From an uncultured Lachnospiraceae bacterium (GTDB lineage Bacteria > Bacillota > Clostridia > Lachnospirales > Lachnospiraceae): a stretch of DNA of 10,065 nucleotides. The first letter of the stretch is position 1; each line of letters starts with the position of its first letter. Shown here one piece after another: positions 5,410 through 10,065 of this stretch. A model generated the notes under the pieces. It was not told the DNA's origin. It saw only the letters and a program-made list of their open reading frames with translations, and did not search any database. A program made the position numbers and the translations under genes. Location: NCBI GenBank assembly GCA_947177515.1, contig CAMWUU010000106.1:1-10065 (forward strand), given 5' to 3'.

Positions 5410-6966
5410 TTATTTTGCGTAATCAGTCACTCTGGACTCACGGATTACATTGACCTTTATCTGACCTGGATACTGTAACTCATCCTCGATCTTCTTTGAC
5501 AGTTCCCTTGCCATCAGTACCATATCGTCATCGCTGACTTGCTCCGGTACTACCATCACGCGGATCTCACGACCCGCTGAAATCGCAAAGGACTTATCGA
5601 CTCCCTTAAAGCCGTTTGCAATATCTTCTAACTGGTTCAATCTGTTGGTATATGTTTCCAATGTCTCTCGTCTTGCACCCGGCCTTGCTGCCGAGATCGT
5701 ATCGGCTGCCTGCACGATACATGCAATCAGGGACTGAGGCTCCACATCCCCATGGTGCGCCTCTACGGCGTTGATAACAAGCTGGGACTCTTTGTACTTG
5801 CGGCACAGGTCAACCCCGATCTGCACATGGGTGCCCTCCATCTCCTGGTCAATGGATTTACCGATATCGTGCAGCAGGCCCGCGCGCTTCGCGTTCCTCA
5901 CATCAACACCAATCTCCCCGGCAATCAGTCCGGAGAGCATCGCCACTTCAATCGAATGCTTGAGTGCATTCTGTCCGTAGCTTGTCCTGAATTTCATTTT
6001 GCCAAGAAGTCTTACAAGCTCCGGATGGATGCCGTGGACACCAACTTCAAGTACAGCGGCCTCGCCCTCCTGCCGGATCATAAGTTCAACTTCCCGCTGC
6101 GCCTTCTCAACCATTTCCTCGATGCGCGCCGGATGGATGCGACCGTCCACAATCAGCCTCTCAAGGGCAATCCTTGCGACCTCCCTGCGGATCGGGTCAA
6201 AACTCGAGAGGAGCACGGCTTCCGGTGTATCATCGATCACAAGATCAACGCCGGTCAACGTTTCGATCGTGCGGATATTCCTGCCCTCACGCCCGATAAT
6301 CCTCCCCTTCATCTCATCATTTGGCAACTGTACGACGGAAATCGTCGATTCAGCCACATGGTCAGCAGCACATTTCTGGATTGCAGTCACCACGATGTCC
6401 TTGGCCTTTTTATCAGCCTCCTCCTTCGCCCTGCCCTCCATTTCCTTAATCATAACTGCCGTTTCATGTTTCACTTCATCTTCAACCGTTTTAATAAGAT
6501 ATTCCTTAGCTTGTTCGGAGGTCAATCCGGAAATCTTTTCTAGTTCCGCCAACTGCTTTGCATGAGATTGCTCCACTTCTGTGCGTATCTTCTCAAGCTC
6601 CTGTTCGCGTGCAACCAGTTTAGATTCCTTCTTTTCCAGTGACTCCAGTTTACGGTCTGCGGCATCTTCTTTTGCCTGGACACGTTTTTCGTAACGCTGT
6701 ACCTCTGCCCTGCGGTCTTTCGCTTCCTTCTCTAACTCATTCTTCGTCTTAATCGACTCTTCCTTCGCTTCGAGAAGTGCTTCCTTCTTCTTCGTTTCCG
6801 CGGTTTTTAACGCCTCGTCAATAATCTCCCTCGCCTTTTCATCGGCATTGCCAATCTTGGCTTCCACCAGTTTTGTATGATAGGAGATCGCGGCTTTCGC
6901 AGAGATGAAGGCAACCACAACAGCAGTAATGACGACCGCAATCGCAATCTTCACTACATCGTTCAC
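5410..6966 (-). CDS. rny: Ribonuclease Y
   Basis: RNase Y is the membrane-anchored endoribonuclease that starts mRNA decay and processes operons and riboswitch RNAs in Firmicutes. The 518 residues show the full family layout: an N-terminal membrane helix (5-28), a long charged coiled coil (about 40-200), a KH RNA-binding domain with GRIIGREGRNIR (221-232), and an HD phosphohydrolase domain with the metal-binding pair His366-Asp367 in LLHDIGKSID, plus EAHHGD (402-407). Length matches the usual ~520 aa. The start is GTG at 6966, preceded by AAGGAGG at good spacing. It has its own promoter and terminators, so it is probably monocistronic, with miaB upstream on the same strand. No defects seen. 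Confidence 0.97.
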   Translation of the reverse strand: MNDVVKIAIAVVITAVVVAFISAKAAISYHTKLVEAKIGNADEKAREIIDEALKTAETKKKEALLEAKEESIKTKNELEKEAKDRRAEVQRYEKRVQAKEDAADRKLESLEKKESKLVAREQELEKIRTEVEQSHAKQLAELEKISGLTSEQAKEYLIKTVEDEVKHETAVMIKEMEGRAKEEADKKAKDIVVTAIQKCAADHVAESTISVVQLPNDEMKGRIIGREGRNIRTIETLTGVDLVIDDTPEAVLLSSFDPIRREVARIALERLIVDGRIHPARIEEMVEKAQREVELMIRQEGEAAVLEVGVHGIHPELVRLLGKMKFRTSYGQNALKHSIEVAMLSGLIAGEIGVDVRNAKRAGLLHDIGKSIDQEMEGTHVQIGVDLCRKYKESQLVINAVEAHHGDVEPQSLIACIVQAADTISAARPGARRETLETYTNRLNQLEDIANGFKGVDKSFAISAGREIRVMVVPEQVSDDDMVLMARELSKKIEDELQYPGQIKVNVIRESRVTDYAK

Positions 6967-7041
6967 AGGAAGTCCTCCTTATCAATTGCTTTGTTGTATA
7001 CCAGCAATATGGTTTAAAAACACCGGACATACAACATATAA

Positions 7042-7070
7042 ATTTTATACTATTTTCCCGTGAATGTCAA
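7042..7070 (-). promoter_or_regulatory. Sigma-A type promoter of rny
   Basis: Minus strand: TTGACA (7070-7065), exactly 17 nt, then TAAAAT (7047-7042). The -35 is perfect and the -10 has five of six consensus bases. Transcription would start near 7035, giving a leader of about 70 nt before the GTG of rny. Confidence 0.8.
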
Positions 7071-7130
7071 TAGAAACGTGAAATATTAATGCAATTTGTC
7101 AAATTGTCGTAAATTTTTCCCATTTGCGGA

Positions 7131-8582
7131 TCAAATGACCGGCGAACCGATATAGTAAAACCCCATGCACTCAAGGAGCTTTACTTTTACATAGCGCCCA
7201 ACCAGCCCCCTCTCCCCCGGGAAATGGACGAGCAGGTTATTCGCAAGCCGCCCCGTTACAAAATCCGCCCGCTGCATATTGACTTCCTCGACCAGCACTT
7301 CTACCACTTTCCCGGTATCTTCTTTAGCAAGCTGCTGCGATATATCCCGTATTTTGCCGATTAGCCGGTCATAGCGCTCTTTTGCCACCTTTTCGTTAAC
7401 CTGTCCTTCCATCGTAGCAGCCGGAGTTCCTTCCCTCGGGCTGTAAAGAAAAGTGTAGGCACTATGATAGCGCACGCGCGCCACCAGATCCATTGTTTCC
7501 ATAAAATCTTCCTCGGTTTCCCCCGGGAAGCCAACGATAATATCTGTGGTAAGCGCCACATCCGGAATAGCTGCGCGGATACGTGCAACTAGCGCCAGAT
7601 AATCCTCCTTTGTATAATGCCTGTTCATAAGCTTTAAGATGCGCGAGCTGCCGGACTGCACTGGAAGATGGAGATGGCGGCAGACTTTTTTTGCCCCCGC
7701 CATCACACGGATCAGTTCCTCGGACAGATCTTATGGGTGTGGTGTCATAAAGCGGATGCGCTGTATTCCCTCCACCCGTTCCGCCCTCTGTAAAAGTTCT
7801 GCAAAACTTACAGGATTTTCCAGAGTCTTCCCGTAGGAATTCACATTCTGCCCAAGCAGCATAACCTCCGTCACACCATTTGCCGCAAGTTCCTCTATTT
7901 CCCGGATAATATCATCCGGCTTTCGGCTGCGCTCGCGCCCGCGCACATATGGCACAATACAATAGCTGCAAAAATTATTGCAGCCATACATAATATTAAC
8001 TCCTGCTTTAAAATCAAATTTGCGCTCGCTCGGAAGTTCCTCCACAATTTTTTTACTTTCCTGCTCAATCTCGACCACCATGGTATTTGTCTGTATTTGC
8101 TTGTACAAAAGTTCTGCAAGCTTGTAAATATTATGTGTCCCAAAAATCAGATCCACAAAGGGATAACTCTGCCGTATTTTGGCAACCACATGCTCTTCCT
8201 GCATCATACAACCGCAAAGCGCAATTTTCATTTCCGGGTTTTCTTTGCGTTTTATCCTGCCAAGATATCCGATACGCCCGTAGACACGCATATTGGCATT
8301 CTCGCGCACGGTACAGGTATTATAGAGCACAAAATCCGCTTCTTCCGAATCCGCCTCCATATAGCCGATGTTCTTAAGGATCCCCATAAGTTTCTCGGAA
8401 TCCTTGGCATTCATCTGGCACCCGAATGTTTGAGTAAACGCGGTCGGACGGCGGCCATTTTTCTGCTCAAATTCCCGAACCCATTTCCGGCATACAGCCA
8501 TATAGTAATACTGCCTGACTGGTTCCTCTGTAGGCGGTTCTGCATTTATATCTATTTTAGCTAAATCAATTTCATTATACAT
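7131..8582 (-). pseudogene. miaB: tRNA-2-methylthio-N6-dimethylallyladenosine synthase, interrupted by one in-frame stop
   Basis: MiaB is a radical SAM enzyme that adds the 2-methylthio group to i6A37 of tRNAs reading U-starting codons. The N-terminal cluster domain has Cys55, Cys90 and Cys125 (FGCQMN, NTCTVRE, CGCMMQ); the radical SAM motif CNNFCSYC is at 201-208; the C-terminal TRAM domain ends YYIGSPVI. Codon 284 (7733-7731) is TAA, where relatives have Lys in HPKDLS: the frame reads FMTPHP-stop-DLSEELI and then continues unbroken for 199 codons. One base change (AAA to TAA) explains it. The stop removes the end of the SAM barrel and all of TRAM. A GTG-ATG at 7706-7701 behind GAGG could restart translation. 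The 5' start is uncertain: I took the ATG at 8582; TTG at 8612 is possible. Confidence 0.93.
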
Positions 8583-8675
8583 TTTTCTTAACTTTTTTAC
8601 CTTTCTATTCAAGAAATGAGATTTTAACCTTACAATCTTATGGCTTTAGTAGGGTACCCGTTTCTTTTTTTATGT

Positions 8676-8786
8676 TCATGATGTCATATAAATACATTTT
8701 TTATCTTCTGCATGTCTTATAACAAGCGTAAATGGCCGCCCCAGACGCTTTGATTCTGAGCGAACCCATTCTCTGCCTTTTGCCAT
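8676..8786 (-). CDS. Short orphan reading frame (36 aa), probably a gene remnant
   Basis: An ATG at 8786-8784 opens MAKGREWVRSESKRLGRPF, followed by TLVIRHAEDKKCIYMTS and a TGA. Arg/Lys-rich start and a final beta-strand-like segment look coding, but the only upstream signal is a weak GAGAAAG. The frame is open for a few codons before the ATG, so this may be the tail of a lost gene. It sits between the stop of the GNAT fusion and miaB. I do not recognise it. The rest of 8613-8819 shows nothing else. Confidence 0.25.
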   Translation of the reverse strand: MAKGREWVRSESKRLGRPFTLVIRHAEDKKCIYMTS

Positions 8787-8819
8787 GAAATAATACTTTC
8801 TCTATAAACTGGAACTAAA

Positions 8820-10019
8820 TCAATTTCCCGCTAGTGCATCAATCAATTTCAGAATACTATCTTCAAGAGTACTTTCACCCCAACCAAGATTCCATTCATC
8901 ATTTGATCCACTGTCAGATATAATATATATCGCTGTCGCCTTACGAGAACGGAAATTTGCTATTGTAAATAGTCCTGCTCCTTCCATCTCAACGCATTTA
9001 GCACCCATATCGTTTAAATAATATCGTCCTCTCCATTCAGGCTGAACATATCCACCGTCAGTTGTCCAATGATAACCGCGAATACAGGATATCCCCTTTT
9101 TCTCCAACTCCATACAAAAAGAATCTGTCAAATCCTTTGTTGATTCGATTAGTTCACCCTTAAATCCATATAATCTAGTAATAGAGGTATCGTTATAAGC
9201 CCCATCGGTAAGAACATAATCTCCAATCTTATTCCCACCGGCAAATCCTACATGAATCAGTTCCTTAACTCCTGCTGCATATAAATCCTCTGCTTGAGTT
9301 GCAAGCCCTGGTGAACACATCTCACCCTTTGCAAAACCTAAATTGCTGTTATGATTCATTACATATATGCCTCCGCCGACATCAAAGGTAAGCGTACCAA
9401 CATTCTTTGCGAGCATCGTATCAAACAGACTATCAGCCAACAAATAAACTCTATTTGGAACCTTTGTTTGATATTCATCAAAATCAAGCCCCTGCAATTC
9501 AATCTCTTTTCGAACAAGAACAGATGGGGCATTATATAAAGCTGGGTCTATATCAAATTCTCTTTTTCGCATAATGGAATACGACAATATTTTACCATTC
9601 GCAACGGAATGCTCCACTTGTCCTAAAAGTTCATATCCTCGTTTGCGATAAAATTCAGTAGCCGGCAACGATACATCTACATTTACATGCGAATAATTCT
9701 TTATTATTTCCTTTTCCAAATAATCCATAAGCTTGGTTCCAATTCCTTCATTCTGATTATTCGGAGTTATATATACCCTTGAAATAGTGTTTTGATTAAT
9801 TGTTCCTGTTCCAAGAATGGCAGCTCCATAACCAATCACATAGGTATTATCTTTTGAAATATCATTATGGATATTATCGCGATTATGTAATTCCAAAAAG
9901 AAATCCACTACTTCATTCGAATAATATTTTGAATATATTTCTTTTATCGTTTTACTTACGATTTCATGAATTTCGTCAGTCTGATCTAACCGTGCTTTTT
10001 TGATTGCTACTTTATCCAT
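8820..10019 (-). CDS. GNAT acetyltransferase fused to a nucleoside-phosphorylase-like domain (399 aa)
   Basis: Residues 1-153 form a GNAT acetyltransferase: IKKARLDQTDEI start, the acetyl-CoA loop SRVYITPNNQNEGIG (80-94, an N-Q-N-E-G-I-G version of Q/RxxGxG/A) and the final ATEFYRKRGYELLG (120-133). Residues about 165-399 resemble the purine/uridine phosphorylase (PNP_UDP_1) fold: ELIHVGFAGGNKIGD (253-267), then VEMEGAGLF (343-351), which matches the family's EMEtA sugar-binding signature, and IISDSG with Asp369 at the base-binding position. This half could cleave or bind a nucleoside; the first could acetylate a related product or the protein itself. Both halves keep key motifs and no frameshift joins them. 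The start is the ATG at 10019 after GGAAGGGG. Substrates unknown. Confidence 0.85.
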   Translation of the reverse strand: MDKVAIKKARLDQTDEIHEIVSKTIKEIYSKYYSNEVVDFFLELHNRDNIHNDISKDNTYVIGYGAAILGTGTINQNTISRVYITPNNQNEGIGTKLMDYLEKEIIKNYSHVNVDVSLPATEFYRKRGYELLGQVEHSVANGKILSYSIMRKREFDIDPALYNAPSVLVRKEIELQGLDFDEYQTKVPNRVYLLADSLFDTMLAKNVGTLTFDVGGGIYVMNHNSNLGFAKGEMCSPGLATQAEDLYAAGVKELIHVGFAGGNKIGDYVLTDGAYNDTSITRLYGFKGELIESTKDLTDSFCMELEKKGISCIRGYHWTTDGGYVQPEWRGRYYLNDMGAKCVEMEGAGLFTIANFRSRKATAIYIISDSGSNDEWNLGWGESTLEDSILKLIDALAGN

Positions 10020-10065
10020 TAATCTTTTCCCCTTCCTTAATTAAGAAGATTACAATTTGTTTAAT

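Noticed and set aside
5752..6543. Long plus-strand open frame (263 codons)
   Set aside because: It lies wholly antisense to rny, a clear core gene, and its translation shows no family pattern; it is a codon-bias shadow.
7131..7706. Separate gene for the C-terminal half of MiaB
   Set aside because: It is in the same frame as the N-terminal half with only one TAA between them, so it is part of a single interrupted miaB.
8087..8564. Plus-strand open frames up to 155 codons
   Set aside because: Antisense to miaB, whose cysteine motifs fix the true strand and frame.
8651..8670. GGGTACCC followed by a T-rich run as a plus-strand terminator
   Set aside because: The palindrome has no loop and cannot fold as a stable hairpin, and no plus-strand gene ends here.

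Overview
The window comes from a low-to-moderate GC Gram-positive anaerobe, most likely a gut Clostridia/Lachnospiraceae-type Firmicute. The evidence is full-length RNase Y (a membrane-anchored RNase typical of Firmicutes), a MiaB of clostridial layout, strong AGGAGG-type ribosome binding sites, and decayed IS200/IS605-group transposon pieces. No species call is possible from sequence alone. Every intact gene lies on the minus strand; the only plus-strand coding material is a dead IS200 transposase.

Region 1 (1-1320) is a run of small minus-strand genes of unknown function. In transcription order they are a ~115-aa protein (931-1278), a degraded stretch with coding-like fragments (643-905), a 93-aa protein (352-633), a 54-aa protein (198-362), and the first 40 codons of an acyltransferase-3 family membrane protein cut by the window edge. 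A 28-nt direct repeat flanks the 93-aa gene. Each copy encodes the tail VNFRxDVE and also supplies the ribosome binding site of the next gene, so the locus looks like a modular cassette array.

Region 2 (about 1500-2230) is a graveyard of mobile DNA: an orphan IS605/TnpB-type right-end hairpin, a broken minus-strand gene fragment under a long AT-rich palindrome, and an IS200 tnpA pseudogene with frameshifts, stops and a lost catalytic tyrosine, followed by a right-end hairpin.

Region 3 (2304-5140) holds a DUF1648/SdpI-like membrane protein and a complete ABC exporter with fused membrane and ATPase domains and its own extended -10 promoter. Between them is an orphan 60-codon frame; upstream of the exporter is a twice-frameshifted pseudogene. 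Together the two membrane proteins could act in peptide export or immunity, but no precursor peptide or modifying enzyme was seen.

Region 4 (5160-8612) is core genome: rny (RNase Y), with a good sigma-A promoter and two successive terminators, and miaB (tRNA methylthiotransferase). The miaB reading frame is full length but carries one in-frame TAA in the middle of the radical SAM domain. This is either a true nonsense mutation or an assembly error.

Region 5 (8613-10065) holds a short orphan reading frame and a 399-residue fusion of a GNAT acetyltransferase to a nucleoside-phosphorylase-like domain, the most unusual intact protein here.

I found no rRNA, tRNA or CRISPR array and no convincing complete new defence or biosynthetic system. 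The best leads are the repeat-flanked small-gene array, the GNAT-phosphorylase fusion and the interrupted miaB.
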